From: Lasioglossum baleicum
Taxonomy: Eukaryota; Arthropoda; Insecta; Hymenoptera; Halictidae
Reading direction: 5' to 3'
Assembly (NCBI RefSeq): GCF_051020765.1
Contig: NC_134939.1
Span: 14,811,203 to 14,875,202 of the forward strand
DNA: 64,000 nt
Position numbers and translations under genes: made by a program. Below, in pieces: positions 1 through 12,385 of the stretch (the first letter of the stretch is position 1; every line of letters begins with the position of its first letter). The notes under the pieces were generated by a model, which was given only the letters and a program-made list of their open reading frames with translations, searched no databases and had not been told where the DNA came from.

Positions 1-560
1 TTGCTCAATAGTTCGCTTTATAATTTGCTAGATCTATCTATCTGTTTTAAAATATATTTTCAAATACAAATTTACAAATAATCAATGTGTGTGAATACAA
101 TATTTGTAAATTGTTTCGAAATGAAATAGAAATAGAATTCTCCACAACTTTCATATGTTTGAAATTTTAGGTGTATTTAATAGGAAAGCTAGGCCCGATT
201 CAATGCGAATATTAGGACCAACTGGGTCGTACAAGTAAACACACGCTAAATATTGACACCCGTCCATTAGAAGAGAAATCAAATCGACGCAGTCTTGTGT
301 CCTCGCTCTTCCAGGTTACATTTAAATAGATTGGTTCCCGTGTTCAAATTTTTATAAAACTTCAACAAATGTAGTGCAATTGTGTCAGCCGGAATTATTC
401 ACTTTGAAGCATTTTCGTATTCCTCTTCTTTCTAGTGAGTAATACTACATTAATTTTACACATTGATCGATATCAATTAATTCAGTTTTAAACCCTCCAA
501 GTAATTAAGAATTATATACATAGTTACTGCACACATTCATTATACAGAATGTTTAATTAC

Positions 561-690
561 TAGACTGCGGATTTTATGCAACTGTAACAAACATTGGTAT
601 GTACAATTTCAAGCAGTGGACATATTTAAACAATTTAAGAACGTCAACATATTAATTCCAGTTTAATAAAGCAATTAAAAGAAGATATAA
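561..690 (+). mobile_element. Truncated copy of the GACTGCGGAT MITE family
   Basis: Begins TAGACTGCGGATTTTATGCA and follows the left half of the 1499-1700 copy (the AAGCAGTGGACATATT stretch is shared). Similarity fades near 690, so the right terminal inverted repeat is missing. Non-autonomous, with no coding capacity. Confidence 0.7.
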
Positions 691-1023
691 ATTTAGATAA
701 ATTTAGATAAATTATAAATTGTAAATGATTTTAAAGTGAATTAAAAAATTCTTACGAACAATATATATATTCGACTCTTCTGTACGTGTATTTAATTCAT
801 TCTACATGGTTTACATATGCTTATATAGACATGTATACGTAAACATAGTATTTATACAATATACGTATTTGGAAATATTTTGAAAAGCTTACTGTAACGG
901 TTGTCAAGGACAACGTACGCCGTACGACATTTTCAAAATTTGTATCTGCTTGTGTTAACTGACAGTTTGAAACGTACACAATTCGTGAACAAACTTTTGG
1001 GGCAACCTAATAATGTTAATTGT

Positions 1024-1190
1024 ACAGGGTGTCCTAAAAATATTGCGCTTGATTGAAAGGCGTCATTAAGGTGTCATTAATAAGGAACACGAACCAATCA
1101 ATCCCTGTTTTTCGTTAATAACGCCTTGAACAAAGCCGTGGAGAACGTTTTCATAAAGGAAAAAGTTACTTCAGTATCTTTTTAACATCC
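1024..1190 (+). repeat. Dispersed repeat related to the 47.2 kb inverted-repeat element
   Basis: Starts CAGGGTGTCCTAAAAATATTG and shares GAACCAATC, TTCGTTAATAAC, ACAAAGCCG and GGAAAAAGTTACTT, in the same order, with 47192-47440. It is a decayed relative of that element. No coding frame. Confidence 0.6.
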
Positions 1191-1359
1191 TATTTTTTAT
1201 ATCTAGAACAAGGTATTCTTTATATTTAGACGAATTATGTAACCGATTGAGTACAAAATAAAATAATATTAAACATGCCAAAATACAACTGATTAATATC
1301 TTTATAAGTTACCTAATTAATGAAAAATTGATAATTAATCAGGGACGCACAACACTACA

Positions 1360-4300
1360 ATGTCTCAAAACGAAACTAGCGACGATGAGACTGGATTACT
1401 TACGCCGATATTTCTCAGGAAAGGATCTCGGTGCAGTCGAACACCAGGTATGTAAAATATCTACATTATTATGCCGATTGTATATCGATTGCTTATAATT
1501 AGACTGCGGATTTTATGCATTTATGACAAAAATGGATACGTACCATTTAAAGCAGTGGACATATTGAAAATATTTAAGAACATTAATGTATTAGTCTCAG
1601 CTTAATAGAATAATTAAAAGAAGAATACAATTTTTATTTGGCTCCTCTTGCCTGCAATCGATGCAAACATTTTTTATTTTGCATAAAGTTCCGCGGTCTA
1701 CTTATAATATTATAAATATGTTTGAACGGATTTTATTTACTTCATACATATGCATATAATAATTATATGTATTTGCCACAGGGACTCCGTCTTCCGCATC
1801 TAGTTCAGTAGTTCTAGGTCAAATTCCAGAAGAGGTGCTTCGCGTATGGAGCCAATTACCACCAGCTATACGTTTAGATCCTAGTTTAGCAGCGTTTCAA
1901 AGGGAATATAATAGATATCACCAAATCGGGGAAGGAAGGTTAGTATTTTCGGAAAATCAAGTAGTACTTTGCGAAAAGCGGTTCAACGTCTTTTGCTAGT
2001 CCAAAAATTGAATAATGGTCACCCGTTCTAGGGGTGAATCTACACCTCTGGATGGATGGACATTTGCAAGAGAAACTTGCCGCAAAATTGTTGTTAAAAT
2101 TGTTTTTCGCATCAACACCTCCACTCATCCAAAAAAGAAAAAGTTTGAAAGAAGCCACATGTCGGAAACAAATAGTTCTCGAGATACAAGCTGTCAAAGT
2201 TTTTGCAAAATTTGATTTTGTGTGGAGTTATACATATAGACAAAAGCATACTACTACAGTCCACACGACCGTGTCGATGTGGCAGAACATAATCGTGTAC
2301 GTGCTTCGACAACTTTAATATATCGTTCTAATATTTTCTAAATATTTTTTTCTGTAGATGTTCTGAAGCTACAAATAGAGACTGTCTCGTAGTCAACATG
2401 TCTCTAGAGACGCAGCCAATAATTCCCAAAAAGTAAGTGACACTTTCACTATTAGCAAATAACAAAACAAAGAAATGTATACATATGTGTTAGGAGCACA
2501 AAATGAATTTATAATGAAACTGTTAAACGACCTACAGACAATACGATTGTCGATAGGTAGTTTTCGCAGAAGATTCGTAATTTTACATAAGATTTATTAT
2601 AACAATTATGCCTTCATGCTATATAATGTATGAACAAATTCTAGAACCCGTAATAAAGATACAAATGAGGATATCATGAACGAATCTCAAGAAGCTAAAG
2701 AGAAACCATTTTATCGTTACATGAAGTTAACAATACTCTTTTGTTGCTGGCTGGTATTCACGGTAAGTTTATTTAATATATTAATTGTTCTGCCAGTGAT
2801 TATAATTATTGACATAGGAAAAGTATTAAATTTATTTTTAACCCCTCACCAACCAGTTAGGGTTAAATTAATCCCAACGGTGTGTTCGAAAAAATTGCTA
2901 TTTTGAAATATACTAACAAGATGCTTCCGTTTTCAAAAATAAATAGATATCGCCCTTAAAAGGATGTGTCAGTGTCGATTGCATTGAACATTTGAAGGTT
3001 TATACCGCGATGTACAAATATGAAGTTTATGAAACTATATTTATGTACCTTGTATTTGCAGTTATTATTGATGACGAAAAGTGAAAAGATTGAAACGATG
3101 CACCAAATTTCTATACCGAGGGGTCAAATCAGAAGTATCCTTCATTTTTACGTAATAATTATCAATTCCAAAAACTGGATAATGATGTATGCTACACATT
3201 TTCTATACATTAGACGACACTTGTCTCTATTGTTACTGTTACCATTGATTTGTTCCTTAAGTGTTCCTAGATTATCAAATGCATGGAGATATCTCCAGTA
3301 AACAAATCGATGTGATCATTGAAGGTTCACTATTACCGCCAGCTAAATTACCGAGTCATATGAATGTATCTCAGAAATATTTGATGTTGTGGCTGGAGTT
3401 AACAGAAAATGAAAGAAGTACCATTAACAAATCTTCAACCGGGTTTTCTAACTACATTAAGGTAATGTCACATTACTAATGTGCTTCTAAAGAAAATTAT
3501 TATTGGGTTGAAATTTTGACAGTTACGATAGACACATTTGTCTTCTACTCCTTTCTGAGAAATTTCAGCTTGAAAATTCGGCGAACACGCGTGCTATTGA
3601 ATAGGAATCGTCTGACGCGTCTGTTCATGACCAACTCATTCTACTTCTTAAGAACGCTGGCCACGCGACACGCGAACTTGACGGATTGTTGCTAGTGAAT
3701 TTTCTCGAAAACAAATTTATTCTATATTTTCCACTTATTTTCCCGTGTAGAATCGTCCTCTCCACGTTTCTACCATTTTAAGACTCCCATTTAAGACAAC
3801 GTGTCCTTATTTAAACGGACTTCCCTGTATAAGAAAAATTCTTCTACAATATTCACGCTTATCTGATTGTTTAACCTGTGCGTATTGTATATGTTGCATA
3901 GAAAAATGTGAGCGAAGTTTGGACGTTACCGGTGCTCCCAGAAAAACTGATGGATATATTTCCTGGACAAAGGCATCGAAAGGTTTTTGAATTAGAAAAC
4001 GTTGATGTAAGGTATGCTGCTGAAAAAACAATTTCAATTCTTCTAGATTTATGTTCTTTTTTTTTAATGTAGTATATGAAATTTATACAACTATTTTTAT
4101 GTATGTATGCTGAATTAAGGGGGTAGGTAGTCTTCGAAATCTTTAAAAATTCAGATTTTGAATTTCTTGTTATTCCGATGCCTGTATCTATTTGTTTTAG
4201 TACACTACAAGATGGCGAGCTTTCAATTAACTTACAGACAAACCTGGAATCCAGTTTCGCAGTTTCCTTAATATATGATGTGTCATTGATAGACAAAAAT

Positions 4301-7300
4301 GTCGGTATAGCATATGCTGCAATTGTTTTAGTGGGACTTTACATATTAATAATATTTGAGGTAATTAATATTTATTATCTATTGAATATATTACTTTTTT
4401 TATATTTTTTAATTAGACAACTTGAACCTTCTATTTCCTTTCCTTTTGTTTTTTAATCCCCTTGTTTGTAAGTAAGAGCTTCTTCGAATCCACCGAGTCT
4501 TAAGTAATAAGTCAAGTAATATGTTGCTTTTGTTTTTAAACGATGATTTTAGGTTGTACATAGAACCCTTGCTGCCATGCTAGCATCTACGATGTCCATC
4601 GCTATATTAGCTGCTTTAAATGAGGTATATTATATGTATAACATTTATATTATATAAACTAGACGTAATTAGTTAAAAGCATCTTTCATGTTTTTAGTAA
4701 AATGTTTTTCAAAACTTTGTGTATGTGAAGGGTGTTTGTTTGGCGTATTGTTAGACAGAATAACTGGGAATAAGATCCAGTTTGGTTTTTATTTCTTGCA
4801 ATCGATGCAGGCAATTTTTATTTATGCCGCAGTGTATTCACCCATTTTCCATATACCAAATAGTTTACAAGTAATTTAAATGGCACATTTATCTGTATCA
4901 CCATGTACAAGTAATTGATCTACTTTCCAGTAAATTTGATGTGTCATAAAAAGTAAAAATGTTTTTTAGGAGTTTAATTATCTGTATAAGTATCAATTGC
5001 TTCTGGAAACTTCATATATGCATACGGTTATCTGTAGAGTGCGTTACTACTTTATCAAAGTTTTTTTTTTTATTAAAGCTCTTTAGACCCTTAAATGTGA
5101 TTCCATATCACACGCGGCGTTCCGTAGCATCTATGGAATCTGCATCTACCCCTTTACACGAGAATATGTGTATAACATATTATTTATGATATGGTGTAAC
5201 TAAATAAAAACAAGAAACGTCTCACGGTTACAGAGACCAACAATGGGTGAATTAATTTCATGGATAGATGTCGATACACTAATGTTATTGTTTTCTATGA
5301 TGGTACTTGTTGCCGTTATCGCTGAAACTGGCATATTTGACTGGTTGGCTGTCTTTTCTTACAGGGTAAGACTCATAATCAAGTACAAATTATCACATTT
5401 AATAATCATATTATTCGAGAAAGACTCGGTATTCCGTCCCGATCTCGCGAGAAATTCCCGTCCCGACCGGGATCTCGCACACCCCTAATTCGTTTGTTTG
5501 ACTATTATCGTGACTTTATATGTATTTTCTTTTTAGATAACGGGAGGAAAAGTATGGCCACTTGTGAGTACATTATGTTTCTTCACCACGTTCTTTTCAT
5601 CCTTCTTAGATAACGTTACAACCGTCCTCTTAATGACACCAGTAACCATCAGATTATGTGAAGTAATGGAATTAAATCCAGTACCAATATTAACAGCAAT
5701 GGTGATGTTCTCTAACATTGGTGGTGCTTTAACACCCGTGGGTGATCCCCCCAATGTAATTATTTCATCAAATCATGATGTTATAAGTAATGTAAGTATA
5801 ATATGTATAATAAATAATAAGTGTCTTGGTGAATGTTCTACTAATTAATTTTTCTTAAACTTACATTAAGATCTTGATTTTCTTCCTCTACACTTACGCG
5901 ATACACCAGAATGTTTTAAATGTTAAAGATATAGCTACTGTCCGGCGTTAGAGGAACAACTCCCCTATCAATATTAATAACATTGGAAAAAATATTCTAC
6001 ATATTCATTTATCGAAGGTTTAGGAGTTTGTCGCCATTCGATTCTCAAAAAGTCGAACGAAAAACAAAGTATTTAGTTGCTTATTTGTATAGAAACTTTC
6101 TGTTTCTTCTTTTTTCACTCACTAACACGAACTGCTGCAGTTGTAAAGAGCATATTTTCTTCTAAACAAAGTGTAGCCTTGAAATCATAAACAAGATCGA
6201 GGTATTCCTCGGATTACGTTGCTCGTTTCTATAAGTTAGTGTTTGCGAGCAATTTTCAAAGCTGCTCGTTGTTACTATAATGAAAACGTACCACTACATT
6301 ACGATTATGTCATGTTCTGTATCATGTGAAAATGTATTATCCCTTTATAATGCATTATGTCTTTTATCATCCAGGGTATCGATTTTAATACGTTTACATT
6401 ACACATGAGCATTGGTGTGATACTGGTATTAATTGCAGTTTACGCTCAATTAAGATATATCTTTCGAGACGTGGCTGTCCTTCGATTCGACGAACCACAA
6501 GATGTGCAAGTACGTACGATTTCGATGATCTCAAAATGGTTTATGCAAGGAGATTTATAAGGAGGTTTGATAATTTGTGGGCATGTCGATTATTTTGAAA
6601 AGAACATTTAAATATTTCTTGTCTGTCCTTATTGCAGGAATTGAGACACGAAATTGCTGTTTGGCAGCGGGCGGCTGCAAGTCTCTCGAGCTACAGCAAA
6701 GACGAAAACTTAGTCAGAGAAACTTTGCTAAAAAAAGTTCAACGGTTGCTCTCTCAATTAAAGAAAAAGGTACTTACCGGTAGTGTTGCACTTGAAAGAT
6801 ACGAAACTACCCTGGAAGAACTTCAAGAAAAGGTGAATAACGATTCTATACGTATACATGTCCTGTAATGTAATATGTCCATAAATATGTCCTAAATCTA
6901 ATAAATTAACGAGATATTATTGAAGCAATTTTCTTTCTTCTTTGGATAATATCTCGTAACTATTAGGTTTTGGTCATATGAAGGTCAACACTTTTATACT
7001 CAGAATTTGATACTCTATCGATCTATGGTATAAAAAATAGGACATTCCATTTAAAAAAAGAAAATTGACCTTCAACTCACCTTGGAGTGTCCACCGGGAA
7101 AAATAAAAGTCCCACCACATGATGTCCCCTCGGCACTGAACAACTTTCATCTGAAACATTTTTGCGTATTGTCAATATTTTTGGAGATATTCGTCTGTAA
7201 CGGTTTATAATTTCTACCCTGCATGCAGGAAGTAGAATTGGTTAGTCATGGTCAGACGATTCCTATGCAATAGCAGTAATAGCACGTGAATTGGCTGCAT

Positions 7301-9824
7301 TTTCAAACTCGATTTTCTCAAAAATACAAGCTCTTTTATGTAGAATCACCCACCCTGTATTACCTGGTATTTCCCAGTCAGCCAAACCTGCTTCGGGTAA
7401 ATTTTGATCAATCTTTGCAACCGTACTTTGGGAGCAAAAGGCGTTCATTTTGGTGCCAACACACGCTTCAAGCGTTTTAAGAATTTGGTCCCCATTTGCT
7501 GACCAAAACTTGTCGACAAATTCCGAGCCTAATTCGGAAACAGATGGCTCGCCAGTTTGAGTGCAAAGTGGTGTTTTCAAAGATACACTAAATGTTTCAA
7601 GGACAGAGTTGAATGGTAAAATGGGGCTCACACGACACTATAAAATTGTCGTTTTTATGTCATTTTTTTAGAGATATTTGTTGATATCGTGCGAGCCTCG
7701 TTTTACCATTCAACTTTGTCCTTAAGACATTTAATGTATATCCTTGAAAGCAACAAAAATATTCGAGGTACAAACTCCTAATTATAATAGGTTAATAACC
7801 CCTTATACATAACATCACCCTGTATATTTAATGTTATATCAAATCGAGAGACTTACGTTAAGTGTAATTCTATTTTATTTTGCAGTATCCTATTCGGGAT
7901 AAGTGGTTACTGGCGAAGTCTGGATTCACATTACTTTTCGTGATTGTCATGTTCTTTCTACACAGTATCCCGAATCTACATTTGTCCCTAGGCTGGATCA
8001 CATTGGTTGGTGTTCTTTTATTGCTAATTATAGCAGATACAGAAGACATAGATGGACTTATGGCACGAGTAGAATGGACTACTTTGCTATTTTTTGCATC
8101 ATTATTTATTTTAATGGAGGTATTGTAAATTCACTAAGAAAAATATCATTACTTTGCCATTTAAATTACTTGTGAACTATTTCGTATATGAAATAATAGT
8201 TAAAATGAAGATTGTATAGTTTCAAGAGCGTCGTACAATGTTTACAATTAGTTATTTTCTATTTTCCATTTTTATCGAAGTACAAAGGTCACCTTGAATT
8301 TTTTATTATGAACGGTAAATTTTATTAGATTAACATTTATCCTTTATAAAATAACGAAACTGCGTGTTGAACTTCATATCTCGTTAGAAGAACAAAACAG
8401 ACAAAAAATTCATCACTAAATTGTACGCTAGACTCGAAATTATGTATATTACTTTTGTTTCAATCATTTCTTCATATGCCGAATAGTTTAGAAGTAATTT
8501 AGGTGTGGCACACTTATTGTTAGCTGAATCGCCTTGCACATGCAGTGTTTCATTACTTTGTAGAACACTGTGTATTCATGATACGAACTTTTCGTAACAT
8601 ATTCGATATGTTGTAGGCACTTTCTCGTCTAGGTCTTATGGATTGGATAGGAAAACAAACAGAGAATATTATTCTATCAGTGAACGAATCATCACGATTA
8701 GCAGTGGCTATATTGCTAATACTTTGGGTGTCAGCCATTGCAAGCGCGTTCGTTGACAACGTGCCTTTATCGACTATGATGATAAGAATTGTAACCAACT
8801 TAGCACGAAACAGTGAGCTTGGACTACCACTACAACCTTTGGTATGGGCATTAGCATTTGGAGCCTGTATGGGAGGTAAAGGAACTTGCAAAAATATTCT
8901 TGATTATGCTCGTTTAGTAGGGGTGTGCGAGAACCCGAAATCGTGCCGTCGCGCGTCGCGTCGCGGACGTTTTGAAGAAAAAATCGATTTACTAGTAAAT
9001 AAGACTGCCGTCAATATCTAATACATGTCTACATACAATATCTACACATTGAATTTTACAAAATCAGATTATTATTCTCAATAAAAACATTAGATTTGAT
9101 TAGGTGCTGTAAGAAAATTTGTTCAAAATTTTTGACAGCACTCCCGGGATTGTTGTTACTTCATTCGACAATTTCTGATCTATTTAGTGATGTATGTAAT
9201 TATGTATTACACGATTCTTATAAACAGCAGATACATTAAATCGTGGAAATTCAACGGATATCAATATTGATGTTATTATGTGGTTGAACGGATTAATATT
9301 TGCAGGAAATGGAACTCTGATTGGAGCGAGCTCCAACGTAGTTTGCGTAGGAGTTGCTGAGCAACATGGATACAAATTTACGTTTATGCAATTCTTCAAG
9401 TAAGTTTTTTACACTTTTTAACTGTAAAGTTAAAAACTCCATCTGACACTTAACTTTACAGTCTACATTATGTTGGTTAAATAATATTATTCAGTAGCAG
9501 AGTTGTGTGTGTGTGCAGTAATTAATTACATGATTATTTAATTACATCTTCAATTACATTTGCAAAAGTGAACTAAAATTACAATAAGAAAACACGGTTA
9601 AATGATGCAAAACATAAAATTAGTGGTTTAAAAGAACAATTAGACTGAAGTAATTGTTAGACCCGATTACAATATTGTAATCGTGTTAAGTAATTGCAAT
9701 TACTCCTTTCACAATTACTGTATCTTTTTCTTTCAGAGTAGGCTTTCCAGTTATGTTAACCAGCACAATTGTAATAACTATGTACTTAATGATCGCTCAC
9801 GTGCTTTTCGATTGGAATGGGTAA
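1360..9824 (+). CDS. OCA2: P protein / OCA2 homologue, 12-TM-type organellar ion transporter (831 aa, 18 coding exons)
   Basis: Coding exons: 1360-1447, 1782-1938, 2358-2432, 2645-2762, 2947-2997, 3062-3134, 3262-3461, 3902-4011, 4201-4360, 4553-4624, 5234-5365, 5537-5791, 6375-6509, 6638-6832, 7886-8119, 8617-8875, 9306-9399, 9737-9824. All introns are GT-AG and the phases join into one frame of 831 codons plus TAA, close to the usual ~840 aa. An N-terminal cytosolic tail carries an acidic dileucine-type sorting signal (DETGLL, residues 9-14). A membrane segment at about 134-150 is followed by a luminal loop and then a membrane domain. Family landmarks are FLDNVTT (D437, N438), GDPPN (481-485), the mirror-image FVDNVPLS (D732, N733) and GGNGTLIGASSN (about 771-782). 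The two similar halves are typical of the ion-transporter/ArsB-CitM superfamily. In animals the family acts in melanosome or pigment-granule membranes and affects luminal pH and chloride. The short exons 5 and 6 (64-bp intron, weak donor GTTTAT) are the least certain joins. Introns 1, 2 and 14 hold transposon insertions. Confidence 0.93.
1499..1700 (+). mobile_element. Full-length ~200-bp MITE, GACTGCGGAT family, in OCA2 intron 1
   Basis: Both ends are inverted: TAGACTGCGGATTTTATGCA on the left and TGCATAAAGTTCCGCGGTCTA on the right. The outer TA on both sides fits a Tc1/mariner-type TA target duplication. No coding frame. Relatives lie at 561, 12203, 34098, 44902, 48945, 56599 and 60900. Confidence 0.85.
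2013..2305 (-). repeat. Dispersed repeat in OCA2 intron 2 (same family as 41.8 and 54.7 kb)
   Basis: The sequence is the reverse complement of 41765-42030 and 54662-54925. Shared words include ACCCGTTCTAGGGGTGAATC, TCTACACCTCTGGAT, TTGCAAAATTTGATT and the CGACCGTGTCGATG region. The family ends in ATACACCCTGTACAAC in the other copies. No open reading frame is preserved among copies, so it is read as a non-autonomous transposon. Confidence 0.7.
5425..5490. repeat. GC-rich dispersed fragment in OCA2 intron 11
   Basis: A short GC-rich island (CGGGATCTCGCACACCCCTA at its right end) in AT-rich intron DNA. A reverse-complement relative is at 8918-8985 (intron 16, TAGGGGTGTGCGAGAACCCG), and a weaker one lies at about 44170-44250. 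These are probably ends of a transposon family whose body is not present. Confidence 0.5.
7575..7755. mobile_element. Fold-back element in OCA2 intron 14
   Basis: About 65-bp imperfect inverted arms. The left arm reads AGAGTTGAATGGTAAAATGG, GGCTCACACGA, and the right arm is CGTGCGAGCC, CGTTTTACCATTCAACTTTG, around a short AT-rich centre near 7650-7680. It may be the core of a longer MITE bounded by ACCCTGTA words at about 7350 and 7825. It does not disturb the flanking exons. Confidence 0.65.
8462..8548 (+). repeat. Dispersed 80-bp repeat in OCA2 intron 15
   Basis: Contains AGTAATTTAGGTGTGGCACA and TTAGCTGAATCGCCTTGCA. Related copies are at about 4835-4920 (intron 10) and 58135-58200. Non-coding, and probably a terminal piece of an unidentified element. 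Confidence 0.55.
9421..9463. repeat. Perfect 13-bp stem hairpin in OCA2 intron 17
   Basis: ACTGTAAAGTTAA is followed by a 16-base loop and then TTAACTTTACAGT. The stem is too short for a conventional miRNA precursor. It may be a chance structure or a transposon footprint. Confidence 0.4.
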
Positions 9825-10387
9825 CCCACATCATTGCGAATGTGCTATTAATATAAAAATTTGTATATGCCTTTCCTAAAATAATTTTACAATTGTATTT
9901 GTAATAGTGTGTATGTAAATATTATAAGAATAGCGTATTTATAATTGTTTCTAAACTGAAGGAAAAAATTGTTAATTTGTAACAATATGTGCTGTATTTT
10001 AGAACAATTTTATTACAAAATGTGCTAGCTAGTATATGCATTGTCATCTTTTTGATTGCAAAAAGACTGAAAAGATAACCAAATATATTTTATTGTATAA
10101 ATCGGATTATAAGTGTATTTTTATGATCGTTAATCAATTATCTCAAAAAAAAAATTGATGAATTTTTCAATGTATATCGAAAATTTAGTAATACATATAA
10201 TGTTTAATTAATTAATTTTATTGTACAGACCAGAGAGAAAATCATATAATATGAAAATGAGGCAGGTACTTACAAAAAGCAATATGACCTCTTGAAAGAG
10301 AAGCATGTATATGTAAATACTTTTAAAACAGAAATTAATATATGAATTGAGGAGATGGTAATTTGCAGGAATTTTCACATTGACCTA

Positions 10388-11101
10388 CAGTGAACTTCGG
10401 TAATATTCAGACACTTTTAAAAGGACGAAAACTTTGTAAATATTGCACCATGAACGATTTCGATTTTTTGAGAAATTGGAACATTTAGTTTACCACTTGA
10501 AGCAATTTTGAGAAAATTGTAATTGGTCGGAATTACAGAGAAAATACTAAAAGTTGTTTTTTTACAAATTTTTATGTGGGACTATGTTAAACGTTTAAAA
10601 AGTAATTAATTAATTAATTATTTATTTATTGACGTATACGTTTTGTAGACAATTATACGAATATTCTGAAAGTTTTGTCAAGTCCGGTTGATGCAGGATA
10701 AAACGACAGACGTTGAAAGATTAAAAATTCTTAGATTTATTACAGTTGTAGACCAAAGATCATGAAAAACTGCAATTTTCACAATTTTTAAACATTTGTA
10801 GCTCGTTGGAACGTTGGCCGGTTTTGGTGAAATTTCCAGAGTATTTATAATTGACACAGATCTACAAAAGGTATTTTTTAAATTTTCAATATTGCCCACA
10901 TAAAAATGTTATAATAAAAAACAACTTTTGATATCTTCTTTGTAATTCCGACCAATTTGCAATTTTTCCAAAATTTTTCACGTCATGTAGTAAACTAATT
11001 GTTCTAATTCCCCAAAAAATCCAAATCGTATGATTCAATATTTAAAAAGTTTCCGTTCTTTTTAAAAGCGCCCAAATACACGTTACTGTGATTCACTGTA
11101 C
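10388..11101. mobile_element. Inverted-repeat DNA element (~714 bp) with ~200-bp arms
   Basis: The left arm starts TACAGTGAACTTCGGTAATA and the right arm ends GTGATTCACTGTA, with imperfect complementarity running about 200 bp inward (TTGGTCGGAATTACA on the left, TGTAATTCCGACCAA on the right). The flanking TA on each end fits a Tc1/mariner-type target site. The central ~300 bp has no transposase-like frame, so this is a non-autonomous element. Confidence 0.75.
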
Positions 11102-12202
11102 ATATTTAGTATATTACTTTTACAGAAATACATTTTTGTAAACCCTAAATTATTACTAAAAAGATCAGTAAATTTAAATATTATAAATACGATTAAATAT
11201 ATCACTTTTAATGCAACTATATATATATATGAAATATTAATCGAATATGTAATTATTCTTTAACCTTACATGCATCAGTAACATATAGTTTTTCTGATAT
11301 CTAATTAAGTAAATTCATAGAATCGTAAACAGGTTTTTCCGCAGAAACTAATATATAGAATATAGAGTGATATCCAATTGTCTAGTTTTCACTTGCTTTT
11401 TTAATTTTTTTTCAATTACATTATGCTTATGTTTCTTTCGCTGTTATCTTATTACTAGACTCTGCAGATGTTCATGCGCTTACTACATCGAGCAGCTGGT
11501 AAAACACAGTACAATAATCATTTTAACAACAACTAATATTCTGTATATTATATGAACACAATAAAACATTTCATAAAAAAGATAAAATGCTGTCTAATTT
11601 TTAAAATTATAAATCGATCATCGAAATATAGGGTGGCTGCATCAACGTCCACAGTTTATTACATACAACAAATATAAAACTATTTGCGATACTTTGTTTA
11701 TCATTTTTAATTGTTTTATGTTCTAAGAATGTATCCAAATTCATTTTGTATTAAATAGATCAGGGAACCATACGTGTTCCATTCGTAATACGGCATTCTT
11801 AAAATTCAATATCTATAAATCTATGATTACACCATAAATAAGACAGCATTGTACAAGACAAAATTAATATCGCTATAACATATTGTGTATGTATGTACAT
11901 TATTATGGGTATACAGTAACTTAAGAAATACAATTTTTTCTATCTTATTCATAATTGAATAATCTTATTGTATTTCTCAGACATATATACTATCCTGACC
12001 AAAACACATTTCGAACAATCGTATAACATGTTGACTGAAACATGCACCATTGGCGGTAATTTCGAAATATTTCGGTGAATATGGGGGTTATTATTATTTA
12101 AAATAGAAAAATTTGCAATGATATTTCGGTCTATATAGTCCCACAGAAGAAGTCAAAATAAAGATAATGATGTACAATCAATATGGTACCGTGTGACATT
12201 AA

Positions 12203-12385
12203 TAGACAACGGATCTTTATGCAAAGTAAAAATTTTCTAGGTACTTCATTTGCAATCAACTGGAATTAAATAAAAATTTATTTTCTTTCTTAGTATGTCT
12301 AATAGGTCGTAAATAATTTAACAGTATTTTTAAATTCTTCTAATGTTGTCACTGTTTCGAATTACATCTACTCATTTTCTAGTCA
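12203..12385 (+). mobile_element. Right-truncated GACTGCGGAT-family MITE
   Basis: Starts TAGACAACGGATCTTTATGCA and follows the 48945-49145 copy through AACAGTATTTTTAAATTCTTC and ACTCATTTT. It then stops short of the right inverted repeat at a CTAGT. Confidence 0.7.

Larger units (their letters stand above)
1..1359. other. Upstream region of the OCA2 homologue; no gene seen
   Basis: AT-rich DNA without a convincing coding frame. It holds a truncated MITE at 561-690 and a dispersed repeat beginning with GGGTGTCCTAAAAATAT near 1026. An acceptor-like TTAATCAG ends at about 1341, shortly before the start codon at 1360. A 5' untranslated exon could therefore lie further upstream, possibly outside the window. 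Confidence 0.5.

Noticed and set aside
7263..7631. 122-residue minus-strand frame in OCA2 intron 14
   Set aside because: It overlaps the fold-back at 7575-7755, has no recognised domain, and lies between transposon-like termini. It is more likely a repeat than a nested gene.
9421..9463. miRNA precursor
   Set aside because: A 13-bp stem is too short for Drosha/Dicer processing.
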